This document shows positions 1 through 4,817 of a stretch of 5,219 bases of DNA, one piece after another. The DNA is from an uncultured Collinsella sp. (lineage in GTDB: Bacteria > Actinomycetota > Coriobacteriia > Coriobacteriales > Coriobacteriaceae). The DNA is taken from contig URTB01000109.1 of assembly GCA_900550595.1 (NCBI GenBank), positions 1 through 5,219 of the forward strand, in the 5' to 3' direction. The position numbers and the translations under genes are program-made. Under the pieces are notes generated by a model. The model had not been told where the DNA came from and did not search any database. It worked only from the letters and a program-made list of their open reading frames with translations. The first letter of the stretch is position 1, and each line of letters begins with the position of its first letter.

Positions 1-84
1 TGGGCAAGAAAAGCCTTGACGCGATTGAGTTTTTGGAGTAGCAAAGTTTTTCGACAGAAAATGTGCAGGTAAATGTATGTGTAT

Positions 85-98
85 CGAACACCTGTTCA
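85..98. promoter_or_regulatory. LexA/SOS-box-like site
   Basis: The site reads CGAAC-ACCT-GTTCA. It matches 9 of the 10 fixed bases of the CGAAC-N4-GTTCG palindrome recognised by LexA/DinR in Gram-positive bacteria. A further inverted half-site (TGAAC, 110-114) lies downstream, so GTTCA and TGAAC also form a second, wider palindrome (CTGTTCA-N11-TGAACAG, 92-116). The site sits past the galU terminator, so it is unlikely to control galU; the target would be a gene left of the window. No well-spaced promoter was found around it. The match is seen in the sequence; LexA binding is inference. Confidence 0.4.
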
Positions 99-140
99 TA
101 TATTTTCTGTGAACAGAGAGCCGGCAATCGCAGCTCTTAT

Positions 141-174
141 AGAAAAACGGGTGCAGACCGAAGTCCGCACCCGT
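141..174 (-). terminator. Intrinsic terminator of galU
   Basis: On the minus strand the sequence folds into a 12-bp stem (147-158 with 163-174) closed by a stable C(UUCG)G tetraloop and followed at once by a U-rich tail (TTTTTCTATA). One position is a G-U wobble in the minus-strand RNA but an A-C mismatch in the plus-strand RNA, and only the minus side has the T run, so it terminates galU transcripts. It starts about 20 bases past the galU stop codon. Confidence 0.92.
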
Positions 175-194
175 AAATATCGTTGCCCGAAGGC

Positions 195-1103
195 TTACTT
201 GCGCATCAAGCCGCCGCGCTCGTCGATGGCATCCCAGAAGGCGCTTGCAAAGCGAGGGTCGCTTGCAGCCATGAGGGCGTTGGTGGCCATCCAACCAGAC
301 GGGGTACCGGTGTCGTAGCCCGACAGCGGGTCGATGACGACAGCATACATGGCCTCGCGATCGAGCGAACGGGCCATGGCGTCGGTCAGCTGGATCTCGC
401 CACCCTTACCGGCCTGCTGATCGGCCAGCAGGTCCATGACCAGCGGAGACAGGAGGTAGCGACCGACGATGTACAGGTTGGACGGAGCCGCCTCGGGGGC
501 AGGCTTCTCCACCAGGCCGCCGATGCGCCACACGGCACCCGGCTCGCCATCGGCAACATCCTCGGCGCCCTCGAGCGAGCCCACGCGCTCACCGGCGATA
601 ACGCCGTAGCGGCTAACCTCCTCGGGAGCACACGCGGCAACGGCGATAACAGAAGCGCCACCGTGTTCCTTGGAGACGGCAAGCATCTTGTCGCAGATGT
701 CACGGTTGGGCACAACGTAATCGCCCAGAAGAACCAGGAAGTTCTCCCCTGCCACAGCGTCGGCGGCAGAGCGAATGGCGTGGCCAAGGCCCTTGGGCTC
801 GTACTGATAACGGAAGTCGACCGGCATACCACCAGCATGGGCGACGGCGTCGGCGTAGGCGTCCTTGCCACGCTCGCGAAGCAGGTTCTCGAGCGAGCGA
901 TCGGGCTGGAAGTAGCTCAGCAACTCGGGCTTGCCAGGAGAGGTGACGATAATAGCATCGTCGACCTCATCGGGGTCGAGCGCCTCCTCAACGACGTACT
1001 GGATGACCGGTTTGTCGAGCACCGGCAGCATCTCTTTAGGCGTGCACTTGGTGCCAGGCAGAAAACGCGTGCCAAGACCGGCGGCGGGGATGATTGCCTT
1101 CAT
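195..1103 (-). CDS. galU: UTP-glucose-1-phosphate uridylyltransferase (GalU)
   Basis: This cytoplasmic enzyme makes UDP-glucose from UTP and glucose-1-phosphate, a donor for cell-wall glycans, exopolysaccharide and galactose metabolism. The 302 residues match bacterial GalU in length and motif order: the nucleotide-binding AAGLGTRFLP (8-17), TKCTPKEMLP (18-27), PKGLGHAI (103-110), the metal-site region LLGD (125-128), GGLVEKP (195-201), PSNLYIVGRY (207-216), GEIQLTDA (235-242) and YDTG (263-266). The ATG at 1103 is preferred over an in-frame TTG at 1112. An AAAGGA (1116-1121) lies 12 bases before the ATG but only 3 before the TTG, and with the ATG the protein begins MKAIIPAAG, as is usual in the family. 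The gene is a single unit: the rplL terminator lies upstream, it probably has its own promoter near 1270-1298, and a strong terminator lies downstream. A long open frame on the opposite strand is a GC-rich shadow. Confidence 0.96.
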   Translation of the reverse strand: MKAIIPAAGLGTRFLPGTKCTPKEMLPVLDKPVIQYVVEEALDPDEVDDAIIVTSPGKPELLSYFQPDRSLENLLRERGKDAYADAVAHAGGMPVDFRYQYEPKGLGHAIRSAADAVAGENFLVLLGDYVVPNRDICDKMLAVSKEHGGASVIAVAACAPEEVSRYGVIAGERVGSLEGAEDVADGEPGAVWRIGGLVEKPAPEAAPSNLYIVGRYLLSPLVMDLLADQQAGKGGEIQLTDAMARSLDREAMYAVVIDPLSGYDTGTPSGWMATNALMAASDPRFASAFWDAIDERGGLMRK

Positions 1104-1115
1104 GTTATTCAAGGA

Positions 1116-1121
1116 TCCTTT
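1116..1121 (-). promoter_or_regulatory. galU ribosome binding site (decides start)
   Basis: AAAGGA on the minus strand lies 12 bases before the ATG at 1103 and only 3 bases before an alternative TTG at 1112. The same AAAGGA core precedes rplL and the aminotransferase at 7 and 5 bases. The spacing to the ATG is on the long side but usable; the TTG would be too close. Confidence 0.6.
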
Positions 1122-1197
1122 CGCAGGCGCAGGATGCGCCCTGTGCGTGCGGCACGGCGGCCGCAGACCAAATTGCGATACCGGTTTATCTTACCGC

Positions 1198-1213
1198 CGT
1201 TAATTAACGTTAA
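1198..1213. repeat. Overlapping AT-rich palindromes in galU leader
   Basis: Two perfect palindromes overlap in an otherwise GC-rich leader: CGTTAATTAACG (1198-1209) and TTAACGTTAA (1204-1213). Together they make three TTAA units around CG. They lie about 95 bases before the galU start and downstream of its best promoter candidate. This could be an operator or only a local AT-rich patch; no function is shown. Confidence 0.35.
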
Positions 1214-1269
1214 TGTAGGCAAGCGCCATTCTTCAGCAGGTCAACGCAAATTATTGCTCGAATGGTGCA

Positions 1270-1298
1270 ATTTTATCGCCCAACGGTAGCAACGCCAA
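1270..1298 (-). promoter_or_regulatory. Probable galU promoter
   Basis: On the minus strand, TTGGCG (1293-1298) is followed by exactly 17 bases and TAAAAT (1270-1275). This is a reasonable sigma-70-type promoter located just past the rplL terminator. It would give a 5' leader of about 160 bases before the galU ATG. A second possible -35, TTGACC at 1239-1244, has only poor -10 partners (TGCCTA at 17 bases, TACATT at 20). Confidence 0.5.
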
Positions 1299-1350
1299 AG
1301 CACCGCAAGCGGCAGCAATTTGTATGCCGAGCCAACAAAATAGAGGGATC

Positions 1351-1389
1351 AAAACGAAAAAGACGGGGTTCGCAATGCGAACCCCGTCT
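1351..1389 (-). terminator. Intrinsic terminator of the rplJL operon
   Basis: A perfect 13-bp stem (1361-1373 with 1377-1389) with a 3-base loop is followed on the minus strand by TTTTTCGTTTT. It lies 27 bases after the rplL stop codon and separates the ribosomal operon from galU. The plus strand has no T run, so it acts in the minus direction. Confidence 0.94.
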
Positions 1390-1416
1390 GCAAAGAAATC
1401 TGGCGAGAAAGCCTGA

Positions 1417-1794
1417 TTACTTGAGGGTGACAGCAGCGCCAGCAGCCTCGAGCTTCTCCTTGGCAGCCTCGGCGTCCTCCTTCTTGGCACCCTCGAGAAC
1501 AGCCTTGGGAGCGCCCTCGACGACCTCCTTGGCCTCCTTCAGGCCAAGGTTGGTGAGCTCACGGACGGCCTTGATGACCTGGATCTTGTTGTCGCCGAAG
1601 CCCTCGAGCACGACGTCAAACTCGGTCTTCTCCTCGGCCTCAGCAGCGCCAGCAGCGGGAGCGGCGACAACGGCGGCAGGAGCAGCGGCGGAAACGCCGA
1701 AGGTGTCCTCGATAGCCTTAACGAGCTCGGAAGCCTCGAGAAGGGTCATTTCCTTAAGAGCATCGATGATCTCATCGGTGGTAAGCTTAGCCAT
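1417..1794 (-). CDS. rplL: Ribosomal protein L7/L12 (bL12)
   Basis: This is the multi-copy stalk protein of the 50S subunit. It binds L10 as dimers and recruits and stimulates the translational GTPases (EF-Tu, EF-G, IF2, RF3). The 125 residues show the full architecture: an N-terminal dimerisation and L10-binding domain (about 1-32), an Ala/Pro/Val-rich flexible hinge (about 33-53), and the conserved C-terminal domain (54-125) with the factor-contact helices [20 protein letters not shown] (70-89) and VVEGAPK (91-97). The start is the ATG of MAKLTTDE, with AAAGGA (1802-1807) 7 bases upstream; the frame stays open 11 codons further up, but that stretch contains the ribosome binding site. The gene follows rplJ by 102 bases containing three small hairpins and precedes a strong terminator. 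Abundant C- and G-ending codons are in line with high expression. Confidence 0.98.
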   Translation of the reverse strand: MAKLTTDEIIDALKEMTLLEASELVKAIEDTFGVSAAAPAAVVAAPAAGAAEAEEKTEFDVVLEGFGDNKIQVIKAVRELTNLGLKEAKEVVEGAPKAVLEGAKKEDAEAAKEKLEAAGAAVTLK

Positions 1795-1812
1795 TTCTAA
1801 GTCCTTTCGGTT

Positions 1813-1881
1813 TCCGTGTCTGTGCACGGAGATCAGTTAAAACACGGCGCGAATGCGCCAGGGGTGCGGCGTTGCCGCCGC
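1813..1881 (-). other. Cluster of three small hairpins between rplJ and rplL
   Basis: In the minus-strand RNA three hairpins follow one another. The first is a perfect 6-bp stem with a GCAA (GNRA-type) tetraloop (1866-1881). The second is a 5-bp GGCGC/GCGCC stem with a 4-base loop (1846-1859), followed by GTGTTTT. The third is a 6-bp TCCGTG/CACGGA stem (1813-1830), ending 5 bases before the rplL Shine-Dalgarno. The U run is too short and displaced for a confident terminator. Possible roles are a processing or stability element, or partial termination; none is demonstrated. Confidence 0.5.
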
Positions 1882-1896
1882 GGGTGAAAACAGCGA

Positions 1897-2418
1897 CTAG
1901 GCTGCCTTCTGCTCGGAGACCTGCTGGATCGAACGAGCGAGACCAGAGGAAACGCCGTTGACGCAGACAGCGATGTCGCGAGCGAAACCGGAGATGAGAC
2001 CGGCGATCTGGCCGAGAAGCTGGTCCTTGGTGGGCAGCTCGGCGATAGCCTTAACATCATCAGCGGAAACGACCTTGCCGTCGGAGATACCGCCCTTGAT
2101 CTCAAGGACGCCCTTGGACTTAGCGGAGAAGTCTTTAAGGGTCTTAGCGGCCTCGACCGGCTCGGTCTCGTAGAACACATAAGCGACGGGGCCGGCGAGG
2201 ATCTCGTCGAGCTCGGGCTGCTCCTGGTTCTTGAGAGCGATCTTGACCAGGTTGTTCTTGTAGACCTTCATCTCGGCGCCGCACTCGCGAAGTTGATGAC
2301 GCAGCTCCTGAGCCTGCTTAACCGTCAGACCGTTGTAGTTGACGACGAACAGACCGGCGTTCTCGGCGATACGGGACTCGATCTCTGCAACCTTGTCGAT
2401 TTTGTACTGCTGGGGCAT
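1897..2418 (-). CDS. rplJ: Ribosomal protein L10 (uL10)
   Basis: L10 forms the base of the ribosomal stalk, binding 23S rRNA near L11 and holding several L7/L12 dimers on its C-terminal helix. In several bacteria the L10(L12) complex also represses its own operon. The 173 residues fit the family. The N-terminal RNA-binding domain carries YNGLTVKQAQELRHQLR (28-44) and MKVYKNNLVKIAL (50-62), GPVAYVF is at 76-82, ELPTKDQLLGQIAGLI at 127-142, and a C-terminal helical tail (143-173) corresponds to the L12-docking region. The ATG is set by a near-perfect AGGAGGTG Shine-Dalgarno 6 bases upstream. It heads a two-gene operon with rplL; neither rplKA upstream nor rpoB downstream is adjacent. It has its own promoter and an L10-type leader with an attenuator. 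Confidence 0.98.
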   Translation of the reverse strand: MPQQYKIDKVAEIESRIAENAGLFVVNYNGLTVKQAQELRHQLRECGAEMKVYKNNLVKIALKNQEQPELDEILAGPVAYVFYETEPVEAAKTLKDFSAKSKGVLEIKGGISDGKVVSADDVKAIAELPTKDQLLGQIAGLISGFARDIAVCVNGVSSGLARSIQQVSEQKAA

Positions 2419-2424
2419 GAATTA

Positions 2425-2433
2425 CACCTCCTC
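2425..2433 (-). promoter_or_regulatory. Strong rplJ Shine-Dalgarno
   Basis: GAGGAGGTG on the minus strand lies 6 bases before the rplJ ATG. It is longer and closer to the anti-Shine-Dalgarno complement than most of the other ribosome binding sites here (galU, rplL and the aminotransferase use a plain AAAGGA), consistent with high-level ribosomal protein synthesis. Confidence 0.85.
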
Positions 2434-2483
2434 GAATTCTTTCCGGGCACGGTCCGCCACAAGGACGTGACGGGGGCATGTCC

Positions 2484-2520
2484 AAAAAGAAAGCCCCCGC
2501 GCTGCATGAGCGACGGGGGC
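2484..2520 (-). terminator. Attenuator terminator in the rplJ leader
   Basis: On the minus strand a GC-rich hairpin is followed by TTTCTTTTT (2484-2492). It has 7 bp GCCCCCG/CGGGGGC (2514-2520 with 2493-2499), one bulged base, 4 more bp CGCT/AGCG and a 5-base loop. It lies between the rplJ promoter and the rplJ start, about 65 bases before the ATG, so transcripts must read through it. In Bacillus subtilis the L10(L12) complex is known to control rplJL by leader termination; the same logic is inferred here. The 3' arm has a second possible partner at 2471-2477. Confidence 0.88.
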
Positions 2521-2540
2521 GAGAAGACATATCTACTCGA

Positions 2541-2610
2541 CCACCTCGGCTGGCGGGATATCCCATTAAGCTCGCGGGCGATGCCCGTTCGCACCGGCTG
2601 TCTCTGGCAG
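2541..2610 (-). promoter_or_regulatory. L10 (rplJL) autoregulatory leader RNA core
   Basis: The minus-strand leader contains the two conserved strings I recognise from bacterial L10 leaders: AGACAGCCGGTG (2592-2603), and CTTAAT (2566-2571) followed by GCCGAGGTGG (2541-2550). Between them lie a perfect hairpin, CGGGC-ATC-GCCCG (2575-2587), and the palindrome GGGATATCCC (2555-2564). In known L10 leaders this core folds into the binding site for the L10(L12) complex. Its position just 5' of an intrinsic terminator and of rplJ fits autoregulation by attenuation. The exact fold is not derived here; the assignment rests on motif recall plus position. Confidence 0.82.
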
Positions 2611-2630
2611 CGGATTCGTGCGTGAACCGA

Positions 2631-2890
2631 AAGTATTATGGCGGGGACCCCGGCGTCGGTCAACGGACACGAGGATTCGTACACAAACCCTGCATACGCT
2701 CCGACCGGGAGGGGCAGGGCGAGTTTTCCGCTCGGTCAAGTCCTGGGCTCGCACGAAGGCCACATTAAGTGGCCTTCGGCTCGTGCGGAATCTACGGAAA
2801 ACTCGCCCTGCCCCTCCCGGCCGGAGCTACGTTGCCTTTGCTGCGAATCCTCGTGTCCGTTGAGCGACGCGCCCCACTCATAATGCTTGG
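2631..2890. repeat. Long imperfect inverted duplication upstream of rplJ
   Basis: Two arms of about 120-130 bases, mirrored around ATTAA (2764-2768), can be aligned end to end. The blocks from outside in are: ATTATG (2635-2640) with CATAAT (2879-2884); a perfect 20-bp block (2660-2679 with 2844-2863); a 33-bp block with one mismatch (2698-2730 with 2795-2827); and a central hairpin CGCACGA/AGGCCAC that has 5 extra bases on the right side. Arms differ by small gaps, so this is an aged duplication or a repeat element, not a recent copy. The left arm carries the working rplJ promoter. The right arm carries TTGAGC and CATAAT pointing the other way but only 13 bases apart. No T run follows either arm, and no target-site duplication is evident. 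It fills most of the gap between rplJ and the aminotransferase stop. Confidence 0.85.
2635..2663 (-). promoter_or_regulatory. rplJL promoter
   Basis: On the minus strand TTGACC (2658-2663) is followed by exactly 17 bases and CATAAT (2635-2640), the best sigma-70-type promoter in the window. The expected transcription start is near 2628, giving a leader of about 210 bases. The spacer holds a GGGGTCCCC palindrome. The whole promoter lies in the outer part of the left arm of the inverted duplication. Confidence 0.85.
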
Positions 2891-2923
2891 GTCGGTGGGC
2901 TGATGATTTTGGGTCCCGTTGGG

Positions 2924-4060
2924 CTACAGGGTTGAAACGAAGTTGGACAGGCGGCTGAGGCCTTCGTCCAGATCTTGGTCGGAGACGCAGTAGCTTAGGC
3001 GGATGTGGCCTTCGGTGCCGAAACAGTCGCCCGGGACTAGGGCTACGTTTGCTTCTTTGATGGCTTTGATGCAGAAGTCTTCGCTGGTTAGGTCGAACTT
3101 TTTGATGCTCGGGAAGGTATAAAAGGCTCCTGCGGGCTCTACTACTTCGAGGCCCATGGCGTTTAAGGCTGCGAGCACGCGCTTGCGGCGGGTTCGGTAG
3201 ACATTGAGCATGGGGGTCGGGTCGACGGTGAGGGCTCGGGCTGCGGCGTCCATTTCGAAGGAGACGGCACTCGATACTAAGTATTGGTGAGCCTTGGCAA
3301 TCTCGGCGATGACGGGGGCTGCTGCTGCGAGCCAACCTAAGCGCCAGCCGGTCATGGCCCAGGGCTTGGAGAAGCTCTCGATGACCACCGTCTGCTCGCG
3401 TAGCTCCGGGTGGCGCTGGGCAAATCGCTCGTAGCCATCCACATAGACCAGACGGTTGTATACGTCGTCGCAGACTACGTATATGCCCGCCTGCTCCGCT
3501 ACGCGCGCCACGGCGTCGAGCGATGCCGCGTTGAGAATGCAGCCCGTGGGATTGTTGGGCGAGCAGATAACGATGGCCTTGGTCGCCGGGGTCACGCAGG
3601 CGCGAAGCGCTTCCTCGTCAATCTGAAATTGCGCGGGCCCCGTATCCAAAAAGACCGCTTTGGCGTGGTTGGCAACGACGATGCTCTCGTACAGGCCAAA
3701 GGCCGGCGTGGGGATGATGACCTCGTCACCTGGATTGAGCATAGCCATAAACGTAGCCGACAGGGCCTCGGTCGCACCGTCTGTCAGAATGACCTCGTCG
3801 GCCGAAAACGTAAGGCCCGCGTCGCCCATATATGCGGACAGCGCCTCGCGCAGGGCAGGGCGACCGTTGTTGGGCGGATAATGCGTGTCACCGCGGTCCA
3901 GCGATGCAGTCACCTCGGCACTAATCACATCGGGCGTGGGAAAATCGGGCTCGCCGAGCGCAAGCGCAATGCACCCCGGATGCTGAGCAGCGAGCGCGTT
4001 GATTCGGCGGATGCCGGAGGGTTTGAGCGTGGCAAGCGAGGTATTCATGGGCAGGCGCAT
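2924..4060 (-). CDS. PLP-dependent class I/II aminotransferase (PatA/AspC-like)
   Basis: A cytoplasmic fold-type I aminotransferase that moves an amino group from an amino acid to a 2-oxo acid. The 378 residues carry the family signatures in order: GEPDFPTP (36-43), the PLP-phosphate loop GATEAL (95-100), PNNPTG (168-173) with the Asn expected to touch the PLP ring, DDVY (198-201) with the pyridine-N Asp and a Tyr, SFSK (229-232) with the Schiff-base Lys at 232, GWRLGW (238-243), and the substrate-carboxylate Arg in RLSY (354-357). The C-terminal run GAFYTFPSIKKF to VALVPGDCF most resembles Bacillus PatA. Substrate (aspartate, aromatic or N-acetyl-diaminopimelate) cannot be fixed from sequence. 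The ATG at 4060 has AAAGGA (4066-4071) 5 bases upstream; the Met at residue 5 would be 17 bases away. It is divergent from the gene at 4154. No intrinsic terminator follows. Codon third bases shift to A/C from about position 3340 down to the stop. Confidence 0.95.
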   Translation of the reverse strand: MRLPMNTSLATLKPSGIRRINALAAQHPGCIALALGEPDFPTPDVISAEVTASLDRGDTHYPPNNGRPALREALSAYMGDAGLTFSADEVILTDGATEALSATFMAMLNPGDEVIIPTPAFGLYESIVVANHAKAVFLDTGPAQFQIDEEALRACVTPATKAIVICSPNNPTGCILNAASLDAVARVAEQAGIYVVCDDVYNRLVYVDGYERFAQRHPELREQTVVIESFSKPWAMTGWRLGWLAAAAPVIAEIAKAHQYLVSSAVSFEMDAAARALTVDPTPMLNVYRTRRKRVLAALNAMGLEVVEPAGAFYTFPSIKKFDLTSEDFCIKAIKEANVALVPGDCFGTEGHIRLSYCVSDQDLDEGLSRLSNFVSTL

Positions 4061-4153
4061 GGCGTTCCTTTCGTAAGGGTTGCACTAGGATAGCGCGGCG
4101 AGGCACCGCCAGACGGTGTAACCTAAACGGAAACCAACCGGAAAGGAGGCAGC

Positions 4154-4816
4154 ATGGAGACGACCGCACGCGGCTATGCACCAAAAGCACTGCATAACAT
4201 CGCGTTTGTCAGTATTCCCGAGAGCGCCGATCTTGAGTTTTTGCTCTGGGACCTGCAGGATGCCATCGCCGCCTATGCTCAACTTTCTGGCACCGCGCTC
4301 CCCCGCCCGGTTGATTTGAAGGCGGATGATGCCGGCAGCGTTGTGGACGGCATTGTATTCGCTGTTGAAGATGTGCTCGATGACGAGGCGATGGCCGTCG
4401 TTGAACGGGCGCTCGAATGTGTTGAAGGCGCAGGAACACGCGTCTATGTGGTTGTTCAAGCCGACTGTAGGAGTTCCGAGCAGGCGCACGCGGTCGTTGG
4501 CCATCTGCACGAAGCGTGCGAGCGTCGAGGACTGTCGTGGTGTGGAGGCGTCATCGTCTGCACCGGCGCTAGCATCGCAGCACTTCGCCGCTCTCCGCGC
4601 ATGGGTCTCTTGCGGCGACCGTTTTCGGAGGCCCTGGACAAGCTCGTAGGTGCCGTGCGCATGGGCTGCTCCATTGAGCATGCGCAGCTGCTTGGCGGTG
4701 GCAATGCCGAAAGCGTCGATGCCGACGGCATGGTGCGCGCCAAGCCCGCGCTGCCCGCACCGATCTGGCATGCCATCATGAAACGCCTCGGCACCCGCGC
4801 CCAACCAGATATCTAA
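4154..4816 (+). CDS. Conserved-looking protein of unknown function, alpha/beta
   Basis: I do not recognise this 220-residue protein with confidence. It has a strong start: AAAGGAGG ends 4 bases before the ATG. No signal peptide or membrane segment is visible. The pattern is alternating strands and helices: hydrophobic strands near 14-20 (HNIAFVS), 65-71 (DGIVFAV), 95-102 (TRVYVVVQ) and 128-138 (SWCGGVIVCTG), with acidic, Ala-rich helices between. This suggests a Rossmann- or flavodoxin-like single domain. The segment CERRGLSWCGGVIV (122-135) loosely recalls small flavodoxin-like NAD(P)H/FMN oxidoreductase relatives, which carry an aromatic-GGG motif there. However, the usual N-terminal flavin-phosphate loop is absent, so cofactor binding is doubtful. 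It is divergent from the aminotransferase (93-bp gap, no clear promoter) and convergent with the glycosylase. Codon choice matches a real gene; the 312-residue frame on the opposite strand is a shadow. Confidence 0.85.
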   Translation: METTARGYAPKALHNIAFVSIPESADLEFLLWDLQDAIAAYAQLSGTALPRPVDLKADDAGSVVDGIVFAVEDVLDDEAMAVVERALECVEGAGTRVYVVVQADCRSSEQAHAVVGHLHEACERRGLSWCGGVIVCTGASIAALRRSPRMGLLRRPFSEALDKLVGAVRMGCSIEHAQLLGGGNAESVDADGMVRAKPALPAPIWHAIMKRLGTRAQPDI

Positions 4817-4817
4817 A

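Noticed and set aside
3..41. Possible C-terminal tail of a plus-strand gene (GKKSLDAIEFLE then TAG)
   Set aside because: Only 12 codons are visible, with no terminator after them and no motif; minus-strand frames are also open to the edge, so direction cannot be decided.
183..1289. Long plus-strand open frame (368 codons) opposite galU
   Set aside because: It is antisense to a complete galU with all family motifs, it runs through the non-coding leader, and its translation has no recognisable domain; GC-rich codon structure explains the openness.
1251..1360. Hydrophobic minus-strand stretch (FFVLIPLFCWLGIQ) that could be a small membrane protein
   Set aside because: The frame runs through the rplL terminator, whose T run supplies part of the hydrophobic residues. 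There is no ATG or ribosome binding site after the terminator, and the galU promoter lies within it.
2318..2566. Minus-strand upstream open frame overlapping the rplJ start
   Set aside because: It has no ribosome binding site, runs through the attenuator hairpin, and its product is Arg/Pro-rich; the L10 leader explains the sequence.
2664..2880. Invertible promoter switch
   Set aside because: The promoter sequences lie at the outer ends of the arms and not between them, the interior is itself nearly palindromic, and no recombinase gene is present.
2889..2921. Four GGG tracts on the plus strand (G-quadruplex)
   Set aside because: Loops of 5, about 11 and about 7 bases make a stable quadruplex unlikely; it falls in a stretch that is G-rich in general.
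3410..4093. Plus-strand open frame of 227 codons opposite the aminotransferase
   Set aside because: It is antisense to an intact aminotransferase, and its translation is Arg/Gly/Val-rich without motif.
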